A stretch of 64,000 bases of DNA from CACIIZ01 sp045565285 (lineage in GTDB: Bacteria; Pseudomonadota; Alphaproteobacteria; Rhodobacterales; Rhodobacteraceae), in assembly GCA_045565285.1 (NCBI GenBank), contig JBJLFR010000010.1, positions 15,774-79,773 of the forward strand, written 5' to 3'. Positions 1-8,249 of this stretch are shown here, in pieces (position 1 is the first letter of the stretch; each line of letters begins with the position of its first letter). Below the pieces are notes generated by a model. It saw only the letters and a program-made list of their open reading frames with translations, searched no databases and was not told the origin of the DNA. The translations under genes were made by a program, and so were the position numbers.

Positions 1-200
1 AAGTTCAATACAAATATGCTATCTTTTAAAGCAAAAAAACCTTCCATTGGAATAATACCAACAAAATAGTTAAATCTAATTTTCTCTGCATTAAGTATGA
101 ATTGATCACTCGCATAACTTATTTTTACTGAAACCGATATCAATAATGATAAAAGCAAAGGCAAAATAAAAAAAATTTTATTTTTTATTAAATCATCCAT
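1..200 (-). CDS. N-terminus of an exported protein, possibly YceI-like (cut by window edge)
   Basis: Reading the minus strand from the ATG at 198-200, the frame stays open to the window edge (66 codons). The first ~34 residues have lysines followed by a Leu/Ile-rich core and end near SYA, which looks like a Sec signal peptide. The mature start (FILNAEKIRF, then VGIIPMEGFF) resembles the first strands of YceI-family periplasmic lipid-binding proteins, where a 'F..R..G....G.F' pattern is usual. The ATG lies 13 bp inside the end of the upstream cysteine-synthase-like gene, which suggests translational coupling. The family call is tentative because only a third of the protein is visible; the existence of an exported protein here is better supported. 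Confidence 0.5.
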   Translation of the reverse strand, partial: MDDLIKNKIFFILPLLLSLLISVSVKISYASDQFILNAEKIRFNYFVGIIPMEGFFALKDSIFVLN

Positions 201-1198
201 TCGGGTATAGGTAATTTATTTTTTTTAAGAAACTCTTTATTCCAGATTTTAGATTCATATCTCTGACCAGAATCACATAATATAGTACAAATAGTATGTC
301 CTTTACCCATTTGTTTTGCCAATTCAACGGCACCTACTAAATTTATTGCTGAAGATCCACCTAAATATAGCCCCTCATATTTTAATAAATTTTGTAATTC
401 AATAATTGCTGTTTCATCTGAGATTCTAAAACTATAATCGGGTTTAAAATTTTCTAAATTTTTAGTAACTCTTCCTTGACCAATGCCTTCAGTAATAGAA
501 TTACCATCAGATTCCATTCTATTGATTTTATAGTAATTATAAAGTGCTGATCCACAAGGATCTGATAATCCAATTTGTATTTTTGGATTTTTTTTCTTTA
601 AATACTTGGTAACACCAGCAATTGTTCCTCCAGATCCTATAGCACAAATAAACCCATCTACTTTTCCGCATGTTTGTTCCCAAATTTCCGGACCAGTTGT
701 TTTGAAATGGGCATTTAAATTCGAAGTATTATCAAATTGATTAGCCCAAAATACAGTTTTATTTTTTTCTTTTATAGCTAAATCTTCAGACAACTTTTTC
801 GAATATCTTACATAATTATTTGGATTTTTATAGGGTGCTGCAGGAACTAAAATTAATTCTGCACCTAATATTTCTAGTAGTTGTTTTTTTTCATTACTTT
901 GAGTTTCAGGCATTACAATTATAGTCTTACAACCAATTGAATTACCTAATTGTGTCAAACTTATCCCAGTATTACCTGCTGTTCCTTCAACTATAATCCC
1001 ATCTTTTTTTAATTTTTTATTTTTTATAGCATCGTTTAAGATCCCCAAAGCTGCTCGATCTTTAACTGATCCGCCAGGATTCAAAAACTCTGCTTTACCA
1101 AGAATTTCACAACCTGTTAGATCAGATAAATAATTGATCCTAATTAATGGAGTATTTCCAATTAGAGTAGAAAAATTTGGATTAATTTTGTTTTTTAT
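188..1198 (-). CDS. PLP-dependent cysteine synthase-like protein, apparent ATA start
   Basis: A fold-type II PLP enzyme of the cysteine synthase / cystathionine beta-synthase family, expected to make cysteine or a related amino acid by beta-replacement. From the frame start at 1198 the protein is 336 residues, normal for the family. It shows N15-T-P-L, the PLP lysine in NPGGSVKDR (K46), the substrate loop TAGNTG and the phosphate loop GSGGTIAG. The first ATG/GTG/TTG in frame is a TTG at 1084, but that codon sits inside the PLP-lysine motif and cannot be the true start. An ATA at 1196-1198 overlaps the TAA stop of the methyltransferase upstream and has AAGGA seven bases before it, so it is the best start. 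CysK, CysM or a CysK2-type role cannot be separated from sequence alone. Confidence 0.85.
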   Translation of the reverse strand: MKNKINPNFSTLIGNTPLIRINYLSDLTGCEILGKAEFLNPGGSVKDRAALGILNDAIKNKKLKKDGIIVEGTAGNTGISLTQLGNSIGCKTIIVMPETQSNEKKQLLEILGAELILVPAAPYKNPNNYVRYSKKLSEDLAIKEKNKTVFWANQFDNTSNLNAHFKTTGPEIWEQTCGKVDGFICAIGSGGTIAGVTKYLKKKNPKIQIGLSDPCGSALYNYYKINRMESDGNSITEGIGQGRVTKNLENFKPDYSFRISDETAIIELQNLLKYEGLYLGGSSAINLVGAVELAKQMGKGHTICTILCDSGQRYESKIWNKEFLKKNKLPIPEWMI

Positions 1199-1989
1199 TT
1201 TTTAATTCCTTTTGTTAAAAGATAATCTTGTCTTAATGAGTTATTTTCAAAATATTGAGATATAGTATTTAAAATCTCAGTTCTCAACAAATTAAGTCTT
1301 TCTGGATCAGAAGATAATTTTTCAACTAATTTTGACAGTGGTCCTGCTCCTTTTTCAAACATACCTAGTAGATGAGAAATACTTAAACCTGGAGAGATTA
1401 TTTTATCTCTATCAAACTTAATTTCATCTACTGTGTTTTTTAACCTTTTGATGACTATATCTACATTACCCCATAAGTGTGGAGGAGAAAAATCTGAAGA
1501 TAATGGAGGATTATATTTTGAAATTATTTGAAAAAATTGACCCATAAATAACTCTGGTGGCCAAGTAGAAAAAGCAATTGTTCCTCCTGGTTTTAGAACT
1601 CTTAATATTTCAAAAAGTGCTTTTTCAGGATTTGGAGCAAACATATGCCCAAATTGACTTAAAACGACATCAAAAAAAGCATCATCGTAGGGTAATTTTT
1701 CAACATCAGCTTCAGTAAATTTTACATTAAGTTTAAATAATTTATTATTTTCTTCCGCTCTTTCTAAAAGTTCAGGTGTTAAATCTGACCCAAATACATC
1801 AGCACCAGTTCTTGCAGCAGTTAATGCTACAACACCGGTACCACAAGCAACATCAAGAATTTTTTGATTTTTATTAATATTTGCAAATTTAATCAGTCTT
1901 GGAGCAGCTGTTCCTGTTAGATTTTCAAGTGGTGCAAATCCAGACCAAACTTTTTTTGCTTTATTTTTTATTTCTTCCAAATTATTCAT
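1195..1989 (-). CDS. Class I SAM-dependent methyltransferase
   Basis: 264 residues with a Rossmann-type methyltransferase core: motif I ILDVACGTGVV near residue 44, an acidic residue in the next strand (GSDLTPE), motif II around EADVEKLPY and motif III LKPGGTIAFSTW. This is the Methyltransf_11/25 group that includes UbiE-like and small-molecule methyltransferases. The C-terminal 100 residues, which would bind the acceptor, give no clear substrate clue. The TAA stop overlaps the apparent ATA start of the cysteine-synthase-like gene, so the two are probably translated from one message, and a sulfur or amino-acid link is possible but not shown. Confidence 0.85.
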   Translation of the reverse strand: MNNLEEIKNKAKKVWSGFAPLENLTGTAAPRLIKFANINKNQKILDVACGTGVVALTAARTGADVFGSDLTPELLERAEENNKLFKLNVKFTEADVEKLPYDDAFFDVVLSQFGHMFAPNPEKALFEILRVLKPGGTIAFSTWPPELFMGQFFQIISKYNPPLSSDFSPPHLWGNVDIVIKRLKNTVDEIKFDRDKIISPGLSISHLLGMFEKGAGPLSKLVEKLSSDPERLNLLRTEILNTISQYFENNSLRQDYLLTKGIKK

Positions 1990-2020
1990 TTTTTACTCCT
2001 AAAAAAAATAAAGAACAAAA

Positions 2021-2440
2021 TCAACACTTTGTTTTATGCATTAACATTTCTTGCTTTCTAATTGGCATTTGGTCAATTAAGTTAAATATTTCGTAAAGAA
2101 TTTTTTTTTCTAAAGAGAAAGTTTTTACTTCTCCATCATAACCAATTAACCAAAATCCAAAATTTTTTAAAAAAAGTGGTTTTTTATATTGTTTATTTTT
2201 ATAATCTTCAAAAAAAACTATATTAATGTTTCTTTCTTCTATTTTACATTTATAAGAAATTAACCAATTATCTATATAACTTATTTTCTCTTCATTACCT
2301 GATTTTAAATTGATAACCAGTAATCTTTTAGTCCATTTGTAAGTTTCTAAATCAATCTTGTTCATTTTTTTTTCTAAACCATTCGATTTAACATATGATA
2401 AACCAAAAAGAATGAGTGTGATCGACAAAATATTTATCAT
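2021..2440 (-). CDS. DUF4174 domain protein, exported
   Basis: 139 residues with a hydrophobic N-terminus (about residues 1-19) that looks like a signal peptide. The remainder fits DUF4174: a Y-x-W-x-x-R-L-L-V strand near the start, then F-x-L-I-G-Y-D-G in the middle (here FWLIGYDGEVK) and the family signature I-D-Q-M-P-I-R-x-Q-E-M near the C-terminus. DUF4174 proteins have a thioredoxin-like fold, lack the redox CxxC, and have no firm function. It lies 31 bp upstream of the methyltransferase on the same strand. Confidence 0.85.
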   Translation of the reverse strand: MINILSITLILFGLSYVKSNGLEKKMNKIDLETYKWTKRLLVINLKSGNEEKISYIDNWLISYKCKIEERNINIVFFEDYKNKQYKKPLFLKNFGFWLIGYDGEVKTFSLEKKILYEIFNLIDQMPIRKQEMLMHKTKC

Positions 2441-2554
2441 AGTTGGATATTAATTAATCATTTAATAAAAAATTTTAATATAACAAAAGACTTTGTGAAT
2501 TTTTGCGACATAATGTATCATTAAATACCTAACATAAGTATATATATCATATTA

Positions 2555-2932
2555 ATGTCCTTAAATACTATAAAAATTTATTTTGATGGAAATTGCGGTC
2601 TATGCAGCAAGGAAATTAATTATTATAAGAAAATAGATAAAAAAAATATTTTTAAATGGGTGGATATATATACTTACGATACTGTCCTAAAAAAATATGG
2701 GATTATAAAATCTGAAGCATTAATGGAGCTTCATGCATTGGATGAAAATGGTAAGATGTATAAAGGTGTAGATAGCTTTATATTAATCTGGAAGAATTTA
2801 TCTTTCTTTTGGTCAATTTTAGGTATCCTAGTTTCTTTTTACCCTATATATATAATTGCTAAATTTGCTTATAGAAAATTTGCTATTCAAAGATTTAACA
2901 AACTTGGTTACTGTGATATAAAAACTAACTAA
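2555..2932 (+). CDS. DCC-family (DUF393) thiol-disulfide oxidoreductase-like protein
   Basis: 125 residues. The N-terminal strand and motif YFDGNCGLCSKEI is the DxxCxxC signature of the DUF393 / DCC family, predicted thioredoxin-like redox proteins. A short hydrophobic stretch near residues 85-105 (LSFFWSILGILVSFYPIYIIAKFAY) may be amphipathic or membrane-contacting, which is common in this family. It is followed 32 bp later by the Fe-S/cyclase fusion on the same strand, so the two could share a transcript. The real substrate is unknown. Confidence 0.85.
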   Translation: MSLNTIKIYFDGNCGLCSKEINYYKKIDKKNIFKWVDIYTYDTVLKKYGIIKSEALMELHALDENGKMYKGVDSFILIWKNLSFFWSILGILVSFYPIYIIAKFAYRKFAIQRFNKLGYCDIKTN

Positions 2933-2964
2933 TTTTAGAGTAAGTTTAACATTTTTTCATAATA

Positions 2965-4539
2965 GTGAATAAAATTTTGGTAAAAAAAAATTCTCCTTTT
3001 AAAATTGATGTTGAAGCTGGAAAAAAATATTTCTGGTGTAAATGTGGTAAAAGTTCCAATCAACCTTTTTGTGATGGCAGTCACAAAGATACAGATATTA
3101 GCCCAGTTTCTTTTTTAGCAGAAAAATCAGAAACTAAATTCTTTTGTGGTTGTAAGATAACAAATTCTCAACCCTTTTGCGATGGATCACATAATACTTT
3201 AAATGTAGATTTAATTTCTTGTACTGAAAGTAGTAAATTATTTGATGTCAATATAAGACCAGATGATAAATTAATTAAAGTCGATATAAACGAAACATTA
3301 CTCACAGCTTCTCTTAGAAATAATGTCCCTCATCTAAGTGCTTGTGGTGGCGTTGGTAAGTGTTCTACTTGCAGAGTAGAAGTAATTGATGGTCTAGACA
3401 ATTGCTCAAAAAGATCACTTCTTGAAGAAAAATTGGCGCAAAAACTTAAATTCCCAGATCAAATTAGATTAGCTTGCCAAACAAAAATTTTGGGTAATAT
3501 TTCTTACAGACGTCTTCTACTTGATAAAAGAGATTTAAACCATAATAGCCAAGAAAATCACAAAAAATTAGAGTCTGTTGGAACAATTCGGAATTTATCA
3601 ATAATGTTTTGCGATATTAAAGGATTTACACCTTTTTCAGAAAGTTTATCTGCTTATGATGTAATATTTATATTAAATCGATATTTCTCTATTATGAGAG
3701 AGGTAATTATTAAAAATGGTGGAGAAATTAATAATTATATTGGTGATGCAATTCTAGCAATTTTTGGCCTTAACGAAACACGTCAACAAACATTAAGAGC
3801 AACAAATGCTGCTTTAGAAATGATTCACCGTATGGATGAATTTAAAAAATATCTCATAAAAGCATATGGTAGCGACTTTGATATTAGAGTTGGTATTCAT
3901 TATGGTGAAGTTATCGTCGGAACTGTTGGTTATGGAGAAGATAAAAAATTAACAGTGATAGGAGATGCTGTAAATATTGCCAGTAGAATTGAGGCGATTA
4001 ATAAGGATGCAGGAACACGATTACTAGTATCTGATGATGCCTACAATGAAATAAAAGAGAACGTAGATGTTCGAAATTTCCTTAGATTAAAATTGAGAGG
4101 AACAAGTAACTTAATAACTTTGCATGAAATTCAAAGCGTAAAAGAGAACTCCCTTATAGACCATGATAATATCAAAGAAATTAGATATAATAATTTGCTA
4201 TGGACAAGGACACTTCCGATAAGTGAACTTGAAGAAGGAGAAAAAAAGAAATTTCTTTCCAAAGACAAAGAAATTCTTTTAATAAAACAGAATGGCATTT
4301 ATGCAATTGAAAACTTTTGTCCTCATATGAATTTACCTTTAGATGTAGGACAACTTACTGAAAATGGAACTATTCTATGTCCGTATCATAATAGTGAATT
4401 TTGCTTTAAATCAGGGGAAGCAAAAAAGTGGGTAGGATTAAAAGCTCAAGATGCTCAAAAAGAATGTGAACCTCTTAAAATAATTCCCACATTATCAAAA
4501 GACAGTTATATTTGGATTAAGAAAGATCAAAATATTTAA
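2965..4539 (+). CDS. CDGSH x2 - 2Fe-2S ferredoxin - class III nucleotide cyclase - Rieske fusion
   Basis: A 524-residue soluble protein starting at GTG 2965. In order: two CDGSH-type motifs (C25, C27, C36, H40; and C61, C63, C72, H76), a plant-type 2Fe-2S ferredoxin domain (C127, C133, C136, C171), a class III adenylate/guanylate cyclase domain at about 205-390, and a Rieske domain (C452, H454, C472, H475). In the cyclase both metal aspartates (D217, D261) and the transition-state pair N337/R341 are present. The usual adenine-selecting lysine is N257, so the substrate (ATP or GTP) is uncertain. Cyclases fused to a ferredoxin domain are known; the addition of CDGSH and Rieske modules is not one I recognise. 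The inference is that redox or Fe-S status controls cyclic nucleotide output. No transmembrane segment is seen. DUF393 lies upstream. Confidence 0.9.
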   Translation: MNKILVKKNSPFKIDVEAGKKYFWCKCGKSSNQPFCDGSHKDTDISPVSFLAEKSETKFFCGCKITNSQPFCDGSHNTLNVDLISCTESSKLFDVNIRPDDKLIKVDINETLLTASLRNNVPHLSACGGVGKCSTCRVEVIDGLDNCSKRSLLEEKLAQKLKFPDQIRLACQTKILGNISYRRLLLDKRDLNHNSQENHKKLESVGTIRNLSIMFCDIKGFTPFSESLSAYDVIFILNRYFSIMREVIIKNGGEINNYIGDAILAIFGLNETRQQTLRATNAALEMIHRMDEFKKYLIKAYGSDFDIRVGIHYGEVIVGTVGYGEDKKLTVIGDAVNIASRIEAINKDAGTRLLVSDDAYNEIKENVDVRNFLRLKLRGTSNLITLHEIQSVKENSLIDHDNIKEIRYNNLLWTRTLPISELEEGEKKKFLSKDKEILLIKQNGIYAIENFCPHMNLPLDVGQLTENGTILCPYHNSEFCFKSGEAKKWVGLKAQDAQKECEPLKIIPTLSKDSYIWIKKDQNI

Positions 4540-4544
4540 TATTT

Positions 4545-4799
4545 TTATATAATGTCATTATTATCAAAATAGTTTATCTCTTGAAAATCTTCATTATTTA
4601 TTACTTTTAAATATTCCTGCTGTATTTTGGAGATTGATAATTTAGATAGATCAAAATCATGAAAAAAATATAAATAAATTAATCTGTTTTCTAATTTTTT
4701 TCTAGAATTTAAGGAAAGCTTTTCTAGTTCATCACACCCAACAGCGATTTTAATTTTATCACTAAATTCTTTTTTATCTATATTCACATTCAAACCCAA
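4545..4799 (-). CDS. Small hypothetical protein
   Basis: 84 residues on the minus strand, ending 5 bp from the convergent cyclase fusion. It is soluble, rich in Lys, Asp, Asn and Ile, with no signal peptide, membrane segment or motif that I recognise; the central part (SRKKLENRLIYLYFF) looks helical. Its tail-to-tail packing against its neighbour is like other real genes here, but composition alone cannot exclude a chance frame. Confidence 0.5.
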   Translation of the reverse strand: MGLNVNIDKKEFSDKIKIAVGCDELEKLSLNSRKKLENRLIYLYFFHDFDLSKLSISKIQQEYLKVINNEDFQEINYFDNNDII

Positions 4800-4915
4800 T
4801 AATTTAAAACATGAAATTTTTGTTAACCCTATTATATATCAATAGTAAATATATTTAAGAAAATTTTTTAAACTACTATCTATCTATCTATTGTAAATTA
4901 TTATTAAGGAATAAA

Positions 4916-5221
4916 ATGAGATATAAGTTAGGGGCATTTTTATTAATTGCAGGAATAGTATTTACTTTTTTTGATGGGATATACTATTTAATGATTAAAA
5001 AAGAATATAATTTTACCATGGTAGGTGAAGTATGGTATTATATTCATCCTTATAGTCTTCAGATAATTCAACCAATAGTAGAAAGATATATAATGGTTTT
5101 TTTATGGGATCCTTTATTGCTAACAATGCTCCAGTTGCCTTTTGGATTATTTATTTTATTTCTTGGCCTTTTACTATTATTGAGCAGGACTATTATAAAG
5201 CCTAGAAAAACAGAAAATTAA
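4916..5221 (+). CDS. Small two-span membrane protein
   Basis: 101 residues with two clear hydrophobic segments (about 5-26 and 69-91) and a middle loop carrying YYIHPYSLQIIQPIVERY. AAGGA lies eight bases before the ATG at 4916. Proteins with this two-helix layout and a conserved aromatic loop are common in alphaproteobacteria, but I do not recognise a characterised function. Not part of an obvious operon; alkB lies about 200 bp downstream on the same strand. Confidence 0.75.
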   Translation: MRYKLGAFLLIAGIVFTFFDGIYYLMIKKEYNFTMVGEVWYYIHPYSLQIIQPIVERYIMVFLWDPLLLTMLQLPFGLFILFLGLLLLLSRTIIKPRKTEN

Positions 5222-5254
5222 GAATTTACACAAATATTTTAAAAATTGGTACAT

Positions 5255-5392
5255 ATGATAAATATATTTTTTAAAATATTTAAGATTCCATTTAAATTTA
5301 TTTATATATTTATTCGGTTTTTTCCTTTCCCACTTAGAATATTATTATACATTTCTATTATAGTGACAATTTATCTTCTTTTTGATATTTAA
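5255..5392 (+). CDS. Possible 45-residue membrane peptide
   Basis: An ATG at 5255 opens a 45-codon frame ending at 5392. The peptide is strongly hydrophobic and aromatic, with regularly spaced Lys/Arg early (FKIFKIPFK, then RFF) and an uncharged C-terminal helix (LLYISIIVTIYLLF), as in small single-span proteins. It fills the gap between the two-span membrane protein and alkB. No convincing ribosome binding site precedes it, so it may be chance in A/T-rich DNA. Confidence 0.3.
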   Translation: MINIFFKIFKIPFKFIYIFIRFFPFPLRILLYISIIVTIYLLFDI

Positions 5393-5430
5393 AAATTAAG
5401 TTATTAATATGCCTTGAAGGATTTTTGATC

Positions 5431-6537
5431 ATGACCGATACACCAAAAATAGCAGAAAAAGCAGATTCTCCATTAGCTTTTTCTTTACCATTATTATTTT
5501 GCCCTTTGTTAATGCTTGGTTGGATTTATGGTGGAATTATGCTCATTTTTGTACCAATATTTGGATATGTTATTATTTCAATTATTGATCTCTTTATTGG
5601 TGAAAACAAAAAAGATCAGATTTTAAATAACGGAAATATTAATAATTACAAAATTATTTTGTTCGCATGGCCATTTATTCAATTTTTTTTACTATTTGGC
5701 TCAATCATTGTTATATGTTTTTTTGATCATTTATCTTTAATTGAAGCTATTGTTTTAATGTTGGTTCAAGGAATGATTACTGGTGCCGTTGGTATTACGT
5801 TTGCCCACGAATTAATGCATCAAAAAACTAAGTTTGAAAGATTTCTTTCTGATTTGCTAATGGGAATGGCCTTTTATGGTCATTTTAGAACAGAACACGT
5901 TTATGTTCACCATAGATTTGTTGGCACAAAAAAAGATGCTGTTACAGCTCGATATAATGAAAGTTTCTATACATTCTTTGTTAGAGTTGTTCCAGAATGT
6001 TTTAAATCAGCATGGAAAGTTGAAACCTTAAGACTGAAAGGAAAAAATAATAGCATATTTAATTCATCAAATCCTTTTTATATATATGTAACATTAGCAT
6101 TATTTTTCCTATTATTATCTTTTTTAATTGGTGGTTTTTGGGGTATATGTTTATTTTTAATACAAGCAATAGTTGCTATTTTGCATTTAGAAGTTGTTAA
6201 TTACATAGAACATTATGGTTTAAGTAGGCAAAAAGTTGATGATGAAAAATATGAACCTACCAAACCATTTCATAGCTGGAATGCAAATCATGCAGCAAGT
6301 AATTTTTTGTTAATAAATCTTCAAAAACATTCAGATCATCATGCTAGACCTAATAAAACTTACCCTTTATTAAGTGCCTATGATCAAAATTCTGCTCCAC
6401 AATTACCTTTTGGTTATCCCATAATGGTAGTATTAAGTCTATTACCATTTTTATGGAGGAACGTTATGAACCCCAGAGTTAAGGAATGGAGAGAACAGTT
6501 TTATCCAGAAATAAAAGAGTGGAATGAATTAAACTAA
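5431..6537 (+). CDS. alkB: AlkB-family alkane 1-monooxygenase
   Basis: A 368-residue integral membrane di-iron hydroxylase that would oxidise the terminal carbon of medium-chain alkanes, taking electrons from a rubredoxin. It shows all the histidine boxes of the family: HELMH at about 126-130, EHxxxHH at about 155-161, the AlkB marker NYIEHYGL, and a late HSDHH. Six or so hydrophobic spans surround them. An ATG at 5431 preceded by GAAGGA is preferred over a TTG two codons upstream. No rubredoxin or rubredoxin reductase gene is visible in the window, so its partners must lie elsewhere. A GMC alcohol dehydrogenase at 10400-12043 could act on the product. Confidence 0.93.
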   Translation: MTDTPKIAEKADSPLAFSLPLLFCPLLMLGWIYGGIMLIFVPIFGYVIISIIDLFIGENKKDQILNNGNINNYKIILFAWPFIQFFLLFGSIIVICFFDHLSLIEAIVLMLVQGMITGAVGITFAHELMHQKTKFERFLSDLLMGMAFYGHFRTEHVYVHHRFVGTKKDAVTARYNESFYTFFVRVVPECFKSAWKVETLRLKGKNNSIFNSSNPFYIYVTLALFFLLLSFLIGGFWGICLFLIQAIVAILHLEVVNYIEHYGLSRQKVDDEKYEPTKPFHSWNANHAASNFLLINLQKHSDHHARPNKTYPLLSAYDQNSAPQLPFGYPIMVVLSLLPFLWRNVMNPRVKEWREQFYPEIKEWNELN

Positions 6538-7110
6538 TTTTAATTTTTCTTCTAAATGAATAGATATCATTTGATCAAAAATTATATCAAATTAAATTAT
6601 CGTTTACTAAAAATGTAGGCAAAACAAATATACAAAATTTATAAGGTTATTTAGTATTACCTTCACAATATTTTAAATTTAATTTACTTATGGATCTATA
6701 TTTATATATTTGATAATTATTATTATTTTGATTTTTAAAGGTTAATATTTTTATTAGATCCAGTAGTTTCACCTTCCAAATATCAATTACGTAATGTAGT
6801 TTTATTTATTAAACAAACATACTTTTTTTAATACTCTTATTGCATAGATATTTGCTTCATTAAAATTTCTAATGATTAAGGAAATGGAACTTTATGTTTT
6901 AGAATTTGATATAAATTGGCTCTTTTTTGAGTATCGATACAAATATATTTACTTCAGAAAGTTTGCAGGAGGAAATGAACTATTGTTCATTTTTTTTATT
7001 ATTCATCTTATATAAAAAATTTTAAAGCTTATATCAAACATATTCTCTTAATATATTGTCAATACGAATGAATATTAAATAAGTATAATTGTTTCTCATA
7101 GAAAACTAAA
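6538..7110. other. 573-bp gap without a recognisable gene
   Basis: Very A/T-rich sequence between alkB and the aldose dehydrogenase gene. I saw no open frame with family features on either strand. The only structure is a hairpin followed by a T run near 6974-6997, with a purine-rich GGAGGA just before it. A short non-coding RNA or a decayed gene is possible; neither can be shown here. Confidence 0.5.
6974..6997 (+). terminator. Terminator-like hairpin with T tract
   Basis: AATGAAC (6974-6980) and GTTCATT (6985-6991) form a 7-bp perfect stem with a four-base loop, followed directly by T residues to 6997. This is the form of a Rho-independent terminator on the plus strand. It is 440 bp after alkB, so it may end a small RNA or a long alkB transcript. 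GGAGGA just upstream plus the ATG in the stem also gives a 16-codon mini-frame, making a leader peptide an alternative reading. Confidence 0.45.
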
Positions 7111-8241
7111 ATGTCAGTTTATTTTTCATCCTTTAATGTAATCAATTACTTAATTACTAAAAAAATATTTTTATTACATTTATTTTTTTTATTCACTATT
7201 TTTATGTCCCCAAATATAGTTTTAACTCATACATATCTCAAAAAAATTGGTAAGGATATAGAATATCCTTGGGGAATGGATTTTATTGATCAAAATAACA
7301 TCCTAGTAACTAAAAAAACCGGTCAAATTGTAAAAATAAATTTAAAAACTGAAGTTTTTGAAGAGATTAAAGGACTACCAAAAATTTTTTTTAAAGGCCA
7401 AGGAGGTCTTTTAGATATCACTGTTCAAAAAAATGATACTAAAAATAAAACTATTTATTTTTGTAATACTATAGAAAAGGGAGGAAAATTAGGAACAGTC
7501 ATTCAAAAGGGGGTTTTGGATTTCAATAATAACAAAATTTATAATTTATCAGTTATTTTTGAATCTAATCATTATTCAAAAAGTAGCAGACATTTTGGTT
7601 GTCGTTTAATCTTAAAAAATAATAAGCTATATGCTTCATTAGGTGATAGAGGCAAAAGATATACTGCTCAAAATTTAAATGATGATTCAGGATCTATTAT
7701 TGAAATAGATTTAAGTAAACTTAAAACAAGTGAAAAATCTTATCAAATTCATTCTATAGGCCATAGGAATCCTCAAGGATTAACTATTAATCCTTTTAAC
7801 AACCAAATTTGGAGTCATGAACATGGTCCAAGAGGTGGTGATGAAATTAATATCATTAAAAAAGGTAGAAATTATGGATGGCCTATTATCACTTCTGGTG
7901 AAGAATATTTTGGAGGTAAAATAGGAGAAGGTACTTATTCACCTGATTATGAAAACCCTGTATGGACATGGATACCCTCTATCGCACCATCAGGTATGAT
8001 ATTTTATAATTCAGAAATGTTTGAAAATTTCAAAGGACATATTCTAGTTGGATCTTTGAAATTTAAATCACTTTATCTTGTTAAAATAATGGATAATTTA
8101 CCTTATTCCGAAGAAATTATTTTTCAAAATAAAATTGGAAGAATTAGAGATGTAGATGTGGGAGCAGATGGAAGCATTTATCTATTGACTGATTCCAAAA
8201 AAGGGGGTCTTTTCAAGTTCTTTAAAAGAGATATTGATTAG
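7111..8241 (+). CDS. PQQ-dependent aldose sugar dehydrogenase-like beta-propeller
   Basis: 376 residues. A long N-terminus with a hydrophobic stretch ending near residue 38 gives export to the periplasm. The rest fits the soluble glucose/aldose dehydrogenase (GSDH, YliI/Asd) family: YPWGMDF at the start, GQGGLLDI, then SIGHRNPQGL and the metal/PQQ-proximal HEHGPRGGDEIN followed by NYGWPIITSG. Such enzymes oxidise the anomeric carbon of sugars with PQQ. The MFS gene starts only 8 bp after this stop. Substrate is not predictable; PQQ synthesis genes are not in the window. Confidence 0.88.
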   Translation: MSVYFSSFNVINYLITKKIFLLHLFFLFTIFMSPNIVLTHTYLKKIGKDIEYPWGMDFIDQNNILVTKKTGQIVKINLKTEVFEEIKGLPKIFFKGQGGLLDITVQKNDTKNKTIYFCNTIEKGGKLGTVIQKGVLDFNNNKIYNLSVIFESNHYSKSSRHFGCRLILKNNKLYASLGDRGKRYTAQNLNDDSGSIIEIDLSKLKTSEKSYQIHSIGHRNPQGLTINPFNNQIWSHEHGPRGGDEINIIKKGRNYGWPIITSGEEYFGGKIGEGTYSPDYENPVWTWIPSIAPSGMIFYNSEMFENFKGHILVGSLKFKSLYLVKIMDNLPYSEEIIFQNKIGRIRDVDVGADGSIYLLTDSKKGGLFKFFKRDID

Positions 8242-8249
8242 GATTAATT

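Noticed and set aside
1899..2096. 65-codon plus-strand frame across the methyltransferase start
   Set aside because: Overlaps two better supported minus-strand genes, has no family features, and is simply antisense.
3583..4130. Reading the cyclase domain as inactive
   Set aside because: Both metal aspartates and the transition-state Asn and Arg are present; only the substrate-selecting lysine is changed, which is known in active enzymes.
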